Source: JBAZOB01 sp041648895 (GTDB lineage: Bacteria > Patescibacteriota > JAHJAL01). Taken from it: 38,374 nt of DNA. Location: contig JBAZOB010000010.1 of assembly GCA_041648895.1 (NCBI GenBank), positions 1 to 38,374 on the forward strand. Reading direction: 5' to 3'. The position numbers were made by a program, and so were the translations under genes. Below the pieces are notes generated by a model. That model was not told where the DNA came from. It made no database searches and saw only the letters and a list, made by a program, of their open reading frames with translations. The stretch's first letter is position 1, and each line of letters starts with the position of its first letter. This document shows, one piece after another, positions 1 to 8,328 of this stretch.

Positions 1-1577
1 AGAATATCGGCACCAGTTGATTTGGGAATTATTTTAACTTGTGAATAATCAATGATTTGAGTGGGGACTAAATCAAGGGAAATAATTTGCTTATTTTGGA
101 CATAAATGGGCATGAGTACTCCCTCGGTAGTCTCGGTGGACCACATTTGATCCATAATAAAGTTGCCCAGACTGTAAATTATATATTTATCATGATAAAT
201 TTCGTCAGCTTGGACGACATGGGGATGAGTACCAACAACTAGATCGCCGCCGGCGTCAATGGCGGCATGGGCAAATTTAATTTGATTGGTCGTAGGATGT
301 GGCGTGTACTCCGTCCCCCAGTGGAAACCAACTATTAAAATATCACAATTAGCTTTAGTTTTTTTAATGCTAGCGGTTACTTTTTCTAAATCTTGATCGG
401 AATTAAAATCAACCCAAGCGCTACCGGCAATATCACCGGCGGCACCATAGGAGTCGGGCATAATATTGACAAAACTAATGAAGCCAAATTTGGTGCCATT
501 TTTTTCAATCACTTGATAGTTGAATGCTTCATCTTCGCTTCGACCGGCGCCAATGTATTTAATATTATTCTCGTCTAGAATCTGAAAAGTAGATTCCATA
601 CCATCGCGGAGAGCGTCTCCAAAATGATTGCCCGATAGCGAAACAAGGTCAATACCGCTGGCAGTTAAACCTTGGACTGTTTCCGGCGCGGCCACCAAGA
701 TCATGCCTTCGGAAGTAAGATTGGTCGGAGCGATCGGCGTTTCAAGTTGAGCAAAGGTGATGTCCGGCTGCTGCAGATAATCGCTGACGTATTGAAATGA
801 GTGGGTATAATCGCCGGACCGAGCGATTTTGACGCCCACATAGCGACCCATCATGATATCGCCTACCGCCAACACACTGGTAATGGGACTCGGGGATGGC
901 AATGTGCCAATCGTTTCTTTGAAATCATTAGTTAATTTTTGATCAACGCTGCTGATGAATATTGATGCTTGGACAGGATATAAATCAGGATCATCTAACG
1001 CGGAAATATTATTGATAGAAAGAGGGTGAACGTAAATATTGAGTTGGGATAATGGTATGAAAGCTAATGCAGTTGGATTTTGGGTGACTTGATTAATTAT
1101 TTCAGTTCGATCATCGATGGTGGTTATGACCGATGGATCAGATATTGTTATCGCGACTGAATAATACTCAGGCGCCACCAGAATCTTTTCCCACTGAAGA
1201 TAGGTTTTATCTAAATATTGATCAGAATCCAAATTAATATTGTCGATCAGTGTTTGTCGATGGCTAACCAATATCAAAGGTTGATGAAAAATTTCCACCG
1301 CGTTATTTCCGGCTTGATGGCTGACAATAATATCGGCTTGATCTATATTATCAATAACTTGAAAATCATCGGTTTGAGTATTTATTTTATTTTGAATATA
1401 ATCAATGGTTTCAGTGTCGATTTGATCAAAATAGATAGAGGTTGGCGGCGAAAGAGGAATGGCGATGGTAGTAATTGCCGATCTGAAAAAATAAAAATAT
1501 AGCCCTAAAAGCAATATTGCCAGGGCCAGAGTGATAATGATGGTTAAATATTTGTAACGCTCGATGAAGGAAAACAT
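1..1577 (-). CDS. CapA-family (PGA_cap) membrane-anchored protein, C-terminus cut off
   Basis: About 525 residues are visible from an ATG at 1577; the end lies beyond the left edge. One N-terminal membrane segment (about residues 8-28) is followed by about 200 unrecognised residues rich in Asp and Ile, then a CapA/PGA_cap metallophosphatase-like domain. Its signatures are VLAVGDIMMGR (near 235), LSGNHFGD (near 310), FHWGTEY (near 417) and GTHPHVVQ (near 450), which carry the Asp, Asn-His and His residues typical of this calcineurin-like fold. The family is named from poly-gamma-glutamate capsule synthesis, but most members have no proven substrate. The membrane anchor suggests an extracellular envelope role. 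The next gene downstream in transcription is not visible. Family call confident; function open. Confidence 0.88.
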   Translation of the reverse strand, partial: MFSFIERYKYLTIIITLALAILLLGLYFYFFRSAITTIAIPLSPPTSIYFDQIDTETIDYIQNKINTQTDDFQVIDNIDQADIIVSHQAGNNAVEIFHQPLILVSHRQTLIDNINLDSDQYLDKTYLQWEKILVAPEYYSVAITISDPSVITTIDDRTEIINQVTQNPTALAFIPLSQLNIYVHPLSINNISALDDPDLYPVQASIFISSVDQKLTNDFKETIGTLPSPSPITSVLAVGDIMMGRYVGVKIARSGDYTHSFQYVSDYLQQPDITFAQLETPIAPTNLTSEGMILVAAPETVQGLTASGIDLVSLSGNHFGDALRDGMESTFQILDENNIKYIGAGRSEDEAFNYQVIEKNGTKFGFISFVNIMPDSYGAAGDIAGSAWVDFNSDQDLEKVTASIKKTKANCDILIVGFHWGTEYTPHPTTNQIKFAHAAIDAGGDLVVGTHPHVVQADEIYHDKYIIYSLGNFIMDQMWSTETTEGVLMPIYVQNKQIISLDLVPTQIIDYSQVKIIPKSTGADI

Positions 1578-1585
1578 ATTGTTGG

Positions 1586-1801
1586 TTAAACGATAATATT
1601 TTTGGTGATGGTAACTAATATGGCATAGAGAGCGAAAACGATCGGCAAACTTACCAGACTACCGATCAGTACAATTAAAAAAAGGGTAAAACTTTTTTTC
1701 TTTTTGTGAGCAACAATCATTATGATCGGACTAATTACCAGACCAATCACGGCCAATAATCCCCAAATGCTCAGCGCCCAACTTAAAATGGTGTATAACA
1801 T
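1586..1801 (-). CDS. Small two-helix membrane protein, unknown function
   Basis: A 71-residue protein with two hydrophobic segments (about 3-30 and 37-65) separated by a KKKK-containing loop, which suggests a hairpin with the loop in the cytoplasm. It starts at an ATG 14 bases after the proS stop and ends 8 bases before the CapA-like gene, so it is probably co-transcribed with both. No recognised domain. The compact spacing and coherent membrane topology argue for a real gene. Confidence 0.6.
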   Translation of the reverse strand: MLYTILSWALSIWGLLAVIGLVISPIIMIVAHKKKKSFTLFLIVLIGSLVSLPIVFALYAILVTITKNIIV

Positions 1802-1815
1802 ATTGTTTAATAATA

Positions 1816-3255
1816 TTAATATGATTTGGCAAAAATTATGCGCTTATTTGATTCTTTACCGCACTTGATGCATTTACCTTTTTCTTCTTTTTGATCAAGG
1901 GGGGTATTGATAGTTTTGGCCTGGGTGATTTCTTTGATATTGTCGCCACACTCGGGATCATGACACCAATGGGCGTAAATAAAGCCAGGGGTTTCCGCGA
2001 TAATTTTTTTAAATTCTTCCCAATCATCAACAATATGGGAATTTTTGGTTAAACGCTCCTGGGCTTCATCCAAAAGATTATTTTGAATACTATTTAAGAT
2101 ATCGGGTATTTGACGAGCTAATTCGTTAATTTTGATATCGGTTTTTTGACCATTATCTCTTCTTGATACGACCACTTTTTCTTTGGCTACGTCTTTGGGG
2201 CCAATTTCAATTCGCACCGGCACGCCCTTTTGTTCCCATTCATTGAATTTCCAACCAGGAGATTTGGCCTCGTCATTATCCACTTTGACGGAATAATCAA
2301 CTAATTGAGCTTTAATTTTTTCCACTTCACTTAGAACTGCTTTCTTGTCTTCTTCGCTCTTGTAGATAGGAATGATGACAATTTGAATGGGAGCGATATT
2401 GGGCGGTAGGCGCAAACCTTGATCATCACTGTGTGACATGATGAGGGCGCCCATCAACCTGGTGCTGACCCCCCAGCTGGTTTGATGGACATATTGGAGT
2501 TGATTTTTTTCATCAAGATATTGAATATTAAAAGCTTTAGCAAAATTTTGGCCCAATAAATGCGAGGTGCCACCTTGCAGCGCTTTGCCATCTTGCATAA
2601 TAGGTTCAAATGAGTACGTAGCCACGGCGCCGGCGAATTTTTCTGTCTGGCTTTTTTGTCCTTTAATCGTCGGCATGGCCAGATAATCACGGGCGAAGTC
2701 ATGGTAAACATCGAGCATGGTTAGCACCATGGTCAAGGCTTCTTCATGAGTAGCGTGGGCGGTATGGCCTTCCTGCCATAAAAATTCAGTGGTGCGAATA
2801 AATGGTCGGGGGCGCTTTTCCCAGCGCACCACGTTGGCCCATTGATTAATCAGGAGCGGTAAATCACGATATGATTTGATCCAGCGGGAATAGGCGTCAT
2901 ACATGATCGTTTCACTGGTCGGACGAACAATAAGTGGCTCTTCTAATTTTTTTCCACCACCATGAGTCACCACGGCTAATTCCGGGGAAAACCCTTCAAC
3001 ATGTTCTTTTTCTTTTTCAATAAAACTTTTGGGAATGAATAATGGGAAATAGGCGTTGACTACCCCCTGCGCTTTGATTTTCTGATCAAGAATTACCTGG
3101 ATATTTTCCCAGATGGCATAGCCATAGGGTTTAATAATCATACAGCCTTTAACCGGTGCATGTTCGGCTAAATCAGCCTTGGCGACAATGTCGTTGTACC
3201 ATTTGGAGTAATCTTCGTGGCGAGGAGTGATTTTTATACTGCTAGATTTATTCAT
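1816..3255 (-). CDS. proS: Prolyl-tRNA synthetase, archaeal/eukaryal type
   Basis: A cytoplasmic class II aminoacyl-tRNA synthetase that charges tRNA-Pro. Its 479 residues match the short ProRS form without the editing insertion found in E. coli-type enzymes (about 570 residues). Visible features are the KGCMIIKPYGYAIWE start of the catalytic core, the motif 2 region RWEKRPRPFIRTTEFLWQEGHTAH, the motif 3 GLRLPP region, and a C-terminal cysteine module (HWCHDPEC then CIKCG) ending in AKSY, as in archaeal ProRS. It is the last large gene of the rpsB-tsf-frr-rseP-CPBP-proS run. The archaeal-like form also occurs in some bacteria, so it is not by itself evidence of recent transfer. Confidence 0.95.
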   Translation of the reverse strand: MNKSSSIKITPRHEDYSKWYNDIVAKADLAEHAPVKGCMIIKPYGYAIWENIQVILDQKIKAQGVVNAYFPLFIPKSFIEKEKEHVEGFSPELAVVTHGGGKKLEEPLIVRPTSETIMYDAYSRWIKSYRDLPLLINQWANVVRWEKRPRPFIRTTEFLWQEGHTAHATHEEALTMVLTMLDVYHDFARDYLAMPTIKGQKSQTEKFAGAVATYSFEPIMQDGKALQGGTSHLLGQNFAKAFNIQYLDEKNQLQYVHQTSWGVSTRLMGALIMSHSDDQGLRLPPNIAPIQIVIIPIYKSEEDKKAVLSEVEKIKAQLVDYSVKVDNDEAKSPGWKFNEWEQKGVPVRIEIGPKDVAKEKVVVSRRDNGQKTDIKINELARQIPDILNSIQNNLLDEAQERLTKNSHIVDDWEEFKKIIAETPGFIYAHWCHDPECGDNIKEITQAKTINTPLDQKEEKGKCIKCGKESNKRIIFAKSY

Positions 3256-3263
3256 AATATAAT

Positions 3264-3287
3264 AAATTACAAATTAGAAATTAGAAC
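3264..3287. repeat. Short period-7 repeat at the CPBP/proS junction
   Basis: Three near-identical AT-rich heptads, aaattac-aaattag-aaattag, plus a partial copy. They sit between the proS start and the CPBP gene and overlap the CPBP stop codon at 3281-3283. The same period and a similar unit recur at 17166. Short enough that chance cannot be excluded here alone. Confidence 0.5.
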
Positions 3288-4000
3288 AGGCCAAATAAGT
3301 AGATGGCAATCACGGCCATTAGATTTTTAAGGACGTGGGTAATGTAGGATGGCCAGAGGGATTTGGTTTTGTAATACATATAGCCCAAAATAATGCCAAA
3401 AATGAAGGTAAAAATGATGACATTGAGTTGGAAATGCAATAAGGACCAGATGAGGGTGCTGAGCATGAGGCCAAGGATAATGTTGGTTTTTTGGGCAAAA
3501 GCGGGGAAGAGCACGCCACGAAAGACTATTTCTTCGATAAATGGGCCGATGATGATGGCATAAAAAATAAGTAGGCCTTGGGCCACCACGTGCATCTGGG
3601 GATCAAAAATTTCTTGTGATTCGCCCAGGTCAATGGTGGGGAAAAAAACGATGATAAAGGGGGCCACCGCGATCCAGATGGCAAATGTTAGCACAAAAGA
3701 AATGATGATATAACTTAAAGTTTTTTTAATCGACAAGGGCCGAAAACCAAAAGTGGTCCAGTTTAGTTTATAACGACGAAAAATGACCAGATAAATGATT
3801 AGCACGACAAAGGCGGCCACCAGATATTCAACCAGAATACTGAGAATATCATAGGGAATATGCAGACTGGCTGATATGGATTCAATACGAAATATGGCTT
3901 TAAAGAAATACAACATTAAACTGAGCAGCAAACCAACAAAAAAACTAGCCAGCACGGCCAGAGCATCGATCAGACGATAGGGCGTAAATGTTTTATCCAT
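3281..4000 (-). CDS. CPBP-family intramembrane metalloprotease
   Basis: A 239-residue protein with about seven or eight hydrophobic segments. It has the CPBP/CAAX-protease (Abi) signatures: EEIVFR with Glu156, Glu157 and Arg161, a histidine in SLLHF (His189), and a third motif histidine (His222). In eukaryotic Rce1 these residues act in cleaving prenylated CAAX proteins. Bacterial members are intramembrane proteases with mostly unknown substrates, some linked to bacteriocin immunity or maturation. It lies 6 bases after rseP, so two different intramembrane proteases are co-transcribed in one translation-gene operon. Substrate cannot be inferred. Confidence 0.88.
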   Translation of the reverse strand: MDKTFTPYRLIDALAVLASFFVGLLLSLMLYFFKAIFRIESISASLHIPYDILSILVEYLVAAFVVLIIYLVIFRRYKLNWTTFGFRPLSIKKTLSYIIISFVLTFAIWIAVAPFIIVFFPTIDLGESQEIFDPQMHVVAQGLLIFYAIIIGPFIEEIVFRGVLFPAFAQKTNIILGLMLSTLIWSLLHFQLNVIIFTFIFGIILGYMYYKTKSLWPSYITHVLKNLMAVIAIYLFGLF

Positions 4001-4006
4001 GATTTA

Positions 4007-5077
4007 TTAGAAGAACTTCTTAATGTCGCTAATAGTAACTAGAATAATCAGACCAATAATTACCAGGAAACCGGCGGTGTGGATGAGATTTTCAATTTGG
4101 TCGGATATTTTTTTACCGCGGATTTTTTCGATGATAATAAAAAATAATCGACCGCCATCGAGCGCGGGAATGGGCAACAAGTTGATGATGGCCAGGTTGA
4201 TATTGAGAATAGCGGTTAGTTGAATAAGATACACCAGGCCTAGTTCGGAAGCAGTGGCGGCAATTTTGTAGATCCCGACTGGTCCGGCAATTTGGCTGGG
4301 GGCCTGGAAAGAAATGATTAAATCACGAATAATAACGTAGAAAGCGACTATCATGGCACCCAATATGCGAATCATTTCCACAAATCCCATGGGGATGGCC
4401 AAATAAAACGGATATTTTACTATTTGGCCGGCCACCAGATAGGTACCAAGTTGATAAGAATTGTCTTCGGCAGAATATTCAATGGGCAATGAAATATTGA
4501 TAGTCTGTTTTTTACGCTGGATCGTCAAATTTGCCTCACTGACCCCCATGGTTTGGATGGTGTTTTTAAATTCATTGATATCATTTATTTTTTCGCCATT
4601 AAGAGCCAATATTTCATCGCCTTCCTGGAGAACGTTCTCGGCGGCCGAGCCGGCTTTGATTTCATAGACCAGAATTTGTTGACTGATCTGGGCATAGGGA
4701 TAACTGCTGGCGGCCTGATCGCTAATAATTGGCAGACCAATTATAAAGGCGATGGCCAAACAAACTCCTCCCAGGATTAAATTCATTATAATTCCGGCGA
4801 TGATGATGAAAGCCCGCTGCCACCAGGCGCGATGAGCAAAAGATTTTTCATCTTTAACATGTGATCCGTCCTCGCCAAATAGTTTAACATAGCCGCCAAA
4901 AGGGATGAGATTGATCATATAGGTGGTGTCTCCCTTTTTTTTGGACCAGAGAGTGGGCGGAAAACCAAAAGCAAATTCCTCAACCTTGACACCAAATTTT
5001 TTGGCCACGATGAAATGGCCGAACTCATGGGCCAAAACCAGCACGCCGAGGATGATGATGAATATAATAATAGTCAT
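4007..5077 (-). CDS. rseP: Site-2 intramembrane zinc metalloprotease (RseP/M50)
   Basis: A 356-residue M50 protease. The zinc motif HEFGH is at residues 17-21 in the first membrane helix. One PDZ domain (about 135-205, with NVLQEGDEILALNGE) follows, and the second catalytic motif NLLPIPALDGG lies in a late helix near residue 305. E. coli RseP has two PDZ domains; one is usual in shorter Gram-positive and CPR forms. The enzyme cleaves membrane-embedded substrates such as anti-sigma factors or signal-peptide remnants. Position between frr and proS is widely conserved in bacteria and supports the name. It starts at an ATG at 5077, 18 bases after the frr stop. Confidence 0.93.
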   Translation of the reverse strand: MTIIIFIIILGVLVLAHEFGHFIVAKKFGVKVEEFAFGFPPTLWSKKKGDTTYMINLIPFGGYVKLFGEDGSHVKDEKSFAHRAWWQRAFIIIAGIIMNLILGGVCLAIAFIIGLPIISDQAASSYPYAQISQQILVYEIKAGSAAENVLQEGDEILALNGEKINDINEFKNTIQTMGVSEANLTIQRKKQTINISLPIEYSAEDNSYQLGTYLVAGQIVKYPFYLAIPMGFVEMIRILGAMIVAFYVIIRDLIISFQAPSQIAGPVGIYKIAATASELGLVYLIQLTAILNINLAIINLLPIPALDGGRLFFIIIEKIRGKKISDQIENLIHTAGFLVIIGLIILVTISDIKKFF

Positions 5078-5095
5078 AATTGTAATGGGTAAAAA

Positions 5096-5650
5096 TTAGA
5101 TTTTCATTAATTCTGTTTCTTTACTTTCTGTGAGAGACTCAATTTCGGTGTTGGTTTCATCGACAAATTCCTGGAGGATCTTTTTACCCCGTTCAAATTC
5201 ATCTTCGGATATTTTATCTTTGACATCGTCCCATTTAGTCATCATTTCCTGGCGATGATTACGAACAGAGATCTTCATCTCTTCCGCTTTGTCTTTGACT
5301 ATTTTAACAAATTCGGTTCGTCTTTCTTCAGTCAGAGGGGGCAATTTAATAAATATTCTTTCGCCGTCGTTAGAGGGGGATAAATTGAGTTCCGAATTGG
5401 AAATAGCCCTTTCGACTTCGGTTAGCGAACCTTTATCCCAGGGTTGGATAAGAATAGTTTCGGCGTCAGGAATGGTAATATTGGCCATTTGGGATATGGG
5501 AGTGTGAGCTCCATAGTAAGGGACGCGAATATTTTCAACTAAGCCAGCGGAAGCGCGCCCGGTACGGATAGACGCCAATTCCATTTTAAAATGTTCAATT
5601 GTCTCATTAATTTTGGGCCTAAACTCGCGCAAAATGTCATCAGTAGTCAT
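5096..5650 (-). CDS. frr: Ribosome recycling factor
   Basis: A 184-residue cytoplasmic protein of normal family length. With EF-G it splits post-termination ribosomes. RRF features are the MELASIRTGRAS segment with the conserved RTGRAS, the VPYYGAHTPISQMANI domain-II region, and the C-terminal FVKIVKDKAEEMKISVRNHR helix. The start is fixed by AGGAG six bases upstream of the ATG (5650). pyrH, which often separates tsf and frr, is absent here. A strong terminator at 5735-5770 separates it from tsf, so frr probably uses its own promoter in the 85-base gap, where I see only weak candidates. Confidence 0.96.
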   Translation of the reverse strand: MTTDDILREFRPKINETIEHFKMELASIRTGRASAGLVENIRVPYYGAHTPISQMANITIPDAETILIQPWDKGSLTEVERAISNSELNLSPSNDGERIFIKLPPLTEERRTEFVKIVKDKAEEMKISVRNHRQEMMTKWDDVKDKISEDEFERGKKILQEFVDETNTEIESLTESKETELMKI

Positions 5651-5734
5651 ATTTACTCCTATAAAATAATTTTATCATTAATATCTTTCTATTTTATTGT
5701 AGTCGATTGGAGAAAGTTAATAAAGTTTGGCAAT

Positions 5735-5770
5735 AAAAAAGTTCATAAAGCCAAACTGGCTTTATGAACT
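5735..5770 (-). terminator. Intrinsic terminator after tsf
   Basis: A 14-bp perfect stem (agttcataaagcca paired with tggctttatgaact, loop of three bases) followed on the minus strand by TTTTTT. It lies 28 bases past the tsf stop and ends the rpsB-tsf transcript. Confidence 0.9.
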
Positions 5771-5797
5771 AAGGTTAGATGAAATATTGCCAGTCGA

Positions 5798-6412
5798 TTA
5801 TTGACCACAAACAGTCGCTCCGGAAGCAATTTCAAAGCGGGCAAAACGGGCAATCTTGATATTTTCACCAATGACAGCAATCTGCTCAGTTAAAAATTGT
5901 TCAATAGTTTTGTCATTGTCTTTGATATATGGTTGCTTGAGTAAACAAACTTCTTCATAAAATTTATTGATTTTGCCCTCGACAATTTTATCAATAATAT
6001 TGGCCGGTTTTTTTTCATGGGCCAATTGTCCTTTAATAATTTCTTTCTCTTTCTCAACCATCTCTTGGGGCACATCTTCGGGAGAAATATACAACGGGTT
6101 AACGGCGGCGATATGCAGGGCCACTTCATGGACAAAATCTTTAAATTTTTCATTCTTGGCCACAAAATCAGTTTCACAATGAACTTCCACCATCACGCCT
6201 ACCCGTCCCTCACCATGGACATAGGTGGCAATTCTTCCTTGAGAAGTGGTGCGATCTGCTTTTTTGGCCGCTTTGGCCACGCCTTTTTTACGTAAATTTT
6301 CAATCGCCTTGTCAAGGTTGCCATTGGACTCCTCCAAAGCTTTCTTGCATTCCATGAGACCGCAACCGGTTTGTTGCCTTAATTCGTTGACTAAGCTGGC
6401 ATTTATTTCCAT
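5798..6412 (-). CDS. tsf: Elongation factor Ts
   Basis: The nucleotide exchange factor for EF-Tu. The N-terminal UBA-like domain carries a variant of the TGAGMMDCKKAL signature (TGCGLMECKKAL). The core has HGEGRVGVMVEVHCETDFVAKNE, the EF-Tu-binding TDFVA region. At 204 residues it is the short EF-Ts type, lacking much of the C-terminal subdomain seen in E. coli (283 residues). I chose the ATG at 6412, which has GAGG eight bases upstream; an in-frame TTG at 6427 would add five residues and overlap that ribosome binding site. Co-transcribed with rpsB, 32 bases upstream. Confidence 0.96.
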   Translation of the reverse strand: MEINASLVNELRQQTGCGLMECKKALEESNGNLDKAIENLRKKGVAKAAKKADRTTSQGRIATYVHGEGRVGVMVEVHCETDFVAKNEKFKDFVHEVALHIAAVNPLYISPEDVPQEMVEKEKEIIKGQLAHEKKPANIIDKIVEGKINKFYEEVCLLKQPYIKDNDKTIEQFLTEQIAVIGENIKIARFARFEIASGATVCGQ

Positions 6413-6444
6413 AATTATACCTCGCAATATAAGTGTTTAGTTAT

Positions 6445-7155
6445 TTAACTTTTTATATTTTGTGTGTTGGTAAAGGCCGCCGCGATTGTTTTGACAATTA
6501 GTTCCAGTGATTTATAGGAATCATCATTACCGGGAATGGGATAATTGATTAAATCGGGGTTGGTATTGGTGTCAATGAGGGAGATGATGGGTATTTTTTT
6601 TCGTTTGGCTTCCAAGACGGCGGTATTTTCATGATGAGCATCAACCACAAAAACAGCATCGGGAAGTTTGGTCATATTTTTGACCCCTTCATATAATTTA
6701 TTTAGCTCATTGTATTCAACCTTGAATTCTTGGATTTCTTTTTTGGTATATTTAGCCAGAAATTCTGGATTATCTAAATCTTTTTTTAATTGGTTGAGAC
6801 GATTGATATTCTTTGATACTATTTTGTAGTTCGTCAAAAGGCCACCTATCCAACGATTGACAATATATGGCATGCCAATTTGAGCGGCATATTGTTTAAC
6901 AATTTGGATGGCTTGTTTTTTGGTGCCAATGAATAAGACGGTTTTTTTATCACGGGAGAGCTCTTGAAGATAATTGACGGCATTGATCAACTGCTGGTGG
7001 GTTTTTGCCAAGTCGATGATGTGGATGCCATCTTTCTTGATGTAAATAAATTTTTTCATCTTGGGGTTCCAACGGGTGGATTGATGCCCAAAATGGACGC
7101 CGGCCTCTAGCATGGTTTTCATTGAAGGGACAGTAGCATTGGCATTGTCTGACAT
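6445..7155 (-). CDS. rpsB: Ribosomal protein uS2
   Basis: A small-subunit ribosomal protein of 236 residues, normal length. The S2 signatures are clear: MLEAGVHFGHQSTRWNPKM near the start, VLFIGTKKQA, MPYIVNRWIGGLLTNYKIV, and PDAVFVVDAHHENTAVLEAKR followed by IPIISLIDTNTNPDLINYPIPGNDDS. First gene of the rpsB-tsf unit, with a good promoter about 110 bases upstream and AGGAG seven bases before the ATG. The untranslated leader can fold (see 7183-7296), which is compatible with uS2 autoregulation as in other bacteria, though I cannot show this. Confidence 0.97.
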   Translation of the reverse strand: MSDNANATVPSMKTMLEAGVHFGHQSTRWNPKMKKFIYIKKDGIHIIDLAKTHQQLINAVNYLQELSRDKKTVLFIGTKKQAIQIVKQYAAQIGMPYIVNRWIGGLLTNYKIVSKNINRLNQLKKDLDNPEFLAKYTKKEIQEFKVEYNELNKLYEGVKNMTKLPDAVFVVDAHHENTAVLEAKRKKIPIISLIDTNTNPDLINYPIPGNDDSYKSLELIVKTIAAAFTNTQNIKS

Positions 7156-7182
7156 ATTTTTCTCCTATTCCTTTTAACTTCT

Positions 7183-7296
7183 ACTTTCCGATGGCCTGCT
7201 CAAATATATTGAACAAGAGGAATTGTAATGATGGAAAGTATGTTTGATTAAATAATATACTTTATAAATTATAGCAGAAATACAGATCAATGATAA
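7183..7296 (-). promoter_or_regulatory. rpsB promoter and folded leader
   Basis: On the minus strand: TTATCA (7296-7291), 17 bases, then an extended -10 TGCTATAAT ending at 7268. The leader of about 105 bases contains an inverted pair, actttcc (7183-7189) and ggaaagt (7233-7239), that can close a hairpin upstream of the AGGAG site. The leader stem could serve uS2 feedback control; this is inference. Confidence 0.65.
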
Positions 7297-7314
7297 GAAA
7301 TAATTATTTCTTAT
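7293..7314. repeat. 22-base perfect palindrome over the methyltransferase stop
   Basis: A perfect palindrome with half-site ataagaaataa. The TAA stop of the 7304 gene lies inside it, and it overlaps the -35 box of the rpsB promoter. It could be a weak terminator for the upstream gene or an operator for rpsB; no uridine tract follows. Confidence 0.5.
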
Positions 7315-7867
7315 AAAGCATTACCTTTGTCTTTTGCCACAAATTGGTGGTTTCGATCACTTGCTCAGGTTGATGATTGGTAAAAGTAAAGGACATGGAA
7401 ACGACGCGGGTGGAATTAGAAATATGATTAAAAAACCAGTCTTCGATTTGCTTCATGACCGGGTTTAAAAGGTACAGATATATGACGTCAGCCTTTTTTA
7501 ATTGGTTTTCAATCTTTTTAAAATCGCCTAGATATACTTGAATATTTTTATTTTGCCCAGATAGCCTGATATAGATCTTGGCTAGTAAATAAAATAATGG
7601 GGAGCGTTCAACACCAATCCCTTTGGCCCCGAATTTTTGGGCGGCAAAGATGAGGGCCTGGGCATTACCACAACCAAGATCAATAATCAGCTCGCCAGGT
7701 TGAAGATGGGCAAAATTGTAGGCGTCAGCCAGAGCTGGTTTGTGGGTGTAGACAACCGGGGCGCCAGTCAAGACAGCGACTAATAAATGCAATTGCCAGA
7801 TGAGGACGTATAAACTGAGAAATAGTAGAAAAATTAATAATATCCAAACTAACACGGTGATAAACAT
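7304..7867 (-). CDS. Membrane-anchored class I methyltransferase, FAM173/ATPSCKMT-like
   Basis: A 187-residue protein with one or two N-terminal membrane segments (about 2-35) and then a Rossmann methyltransferase fold. Motif I is IIDLGCGNAQALI (near 62-74), an acidic residue follows in GIGVERSP, and ADVIYLYLLNPVM sits at the motif IV position. An N-terminal helix plus this arrangement resembles the FAM173/ATPSCKMT lysine methyltransferases, one of which modifies the ATP synthase c subunit in mitochondria. The bacterial substrate is unknown. It lies between tRNA-Ala and rpsB on the same strand. Methyltransferase call is firm; subfamily is tentative. Confidence 0.75.
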   Translation of the reverse strand: MFITVLVWILLIFLLFLSLYVLIWQLHLLVAVLTGAPVVYTHKPALADAYNFAHLQPGELIIDLGCGNAQALIFAAQKFGAKGIGVERSPLFYLLAKIYIRLSGQNKNIQVYLGDFKKIENQLKKADVIYLYLLNPVMKQIEDWFFNHISNSTRVVSMSFTFTNHQPEQVIETTNLWQKTKVMLYKK

Positions 7868-7889
7868 GCCGTTCTCTTAAAAAAATAAA

Positions 7890-7962
7890 TGGACCCTATC
7901 GGGCTCGAACCGATCACCTCCTGCGTGCAAAGCAGGCGCTCTACCAAATGAGCTAAGGGCCC
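7890..7962 (-). tRNA. tRNA-Ala(UGC)
   Basis: A 73-base cloverleaf on the minus strand, starting GGGCCCTTAGCTC and ending GGGTCC plus discriminator A. The anticodon stem-loop CCTGC-TTTGCAC-GCAGG gives anticodon UGC. The T arm has GGTTCGAGCC. The 3' CCA is not encoded (TTT follows), so it must be added by a nucleotidyltransferase. It stands alone rather than in a 16S-23S spacer, where tRNA-Ala is common. Confidence 0.97.
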
Positions 7963-7979
7963 CACGTCGGAATTTGCGA

Positions 7980-8231
7980 CTAGGCCGGAGGGGCGAGCCA
8001 GCCAAACAAGCCATCGAGAGCTTTATCCCATAGACCGGTTAAATACAATAAGCCGGCGATGACACAGACGGCACCTAGTAATCGTAAAAAAGTGTAGGTG
8101 CCGGTGGGACCAAAAAATTTTTCCGCGAAACTGATGCGACCGATCCACTTGATGATGGGATCGGCTTGCATAATCAGTAAATAAGCAGCTCCTTCGAATA
8201 ATAGAAAAACGATAATGCGTTGAAAAAACAT
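7980..8231 (-). CDS. Small membrane protein, unknown function
   Basis: An 83-residue protein with two hydrophobic segments (about 4-22 and 48-68) and a Trp-rich C-terminus (WDKALDGLFGWLAPPA). It starts at an ATG at 8231 and ends 18 bases before the tRNA-Ala gene on the same strand. No recognised family. The ordered topology and gene-like spacing support a real gene. Confidence 0.6.
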   Translation of the reverse strand: MFFQRIIVFLLFEGAAYLLIMQADPIIKWIGRISFAEKFFGPTGTYTFLRLLGAVCVIAGLLYLTGLWDKALDGLFGWLAPPA

Positions 8232-8284
8232 ATTGTTTTCGGGTTAATATTTGTTTTTATTATAAATAATATTTTGGTGGTTGG

Positions 8285-8312
8285 GTAGAGACGTTGCCGG
8301 CAACGTCTCTAC
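8285..8312. repeat. 28-base perfect palindrome (dispersed-repeat type)
   Basis: A perfect palindrome with half-site GTAGAGACGTTGCC, located 16 bases past the rplL stop. It is more GC-rich than its surroundings and has no uridine tract, so it is not a standard terminator. From memory, near-identical GTAGAGACG palindromes occur as dispersed intergenic repeats in several bacterial groups. It may act as a transcript 3' end stabiliser. Confidence 0.7.
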
Positions 8313-8328
8313 TGCGCAACGCGTAAAA

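Noticed and set aside
393..578. A plus-strand frame within the CapA-like gene
   Set aside because: Opposite strand of a gene with clear domain motifs.
6413..6427. A TTG start for tsf adding five residues
   Set aside because: It would overlap the GAGG that suits the ATG at 6412, and EF-Ts proteins start at the ATG position.
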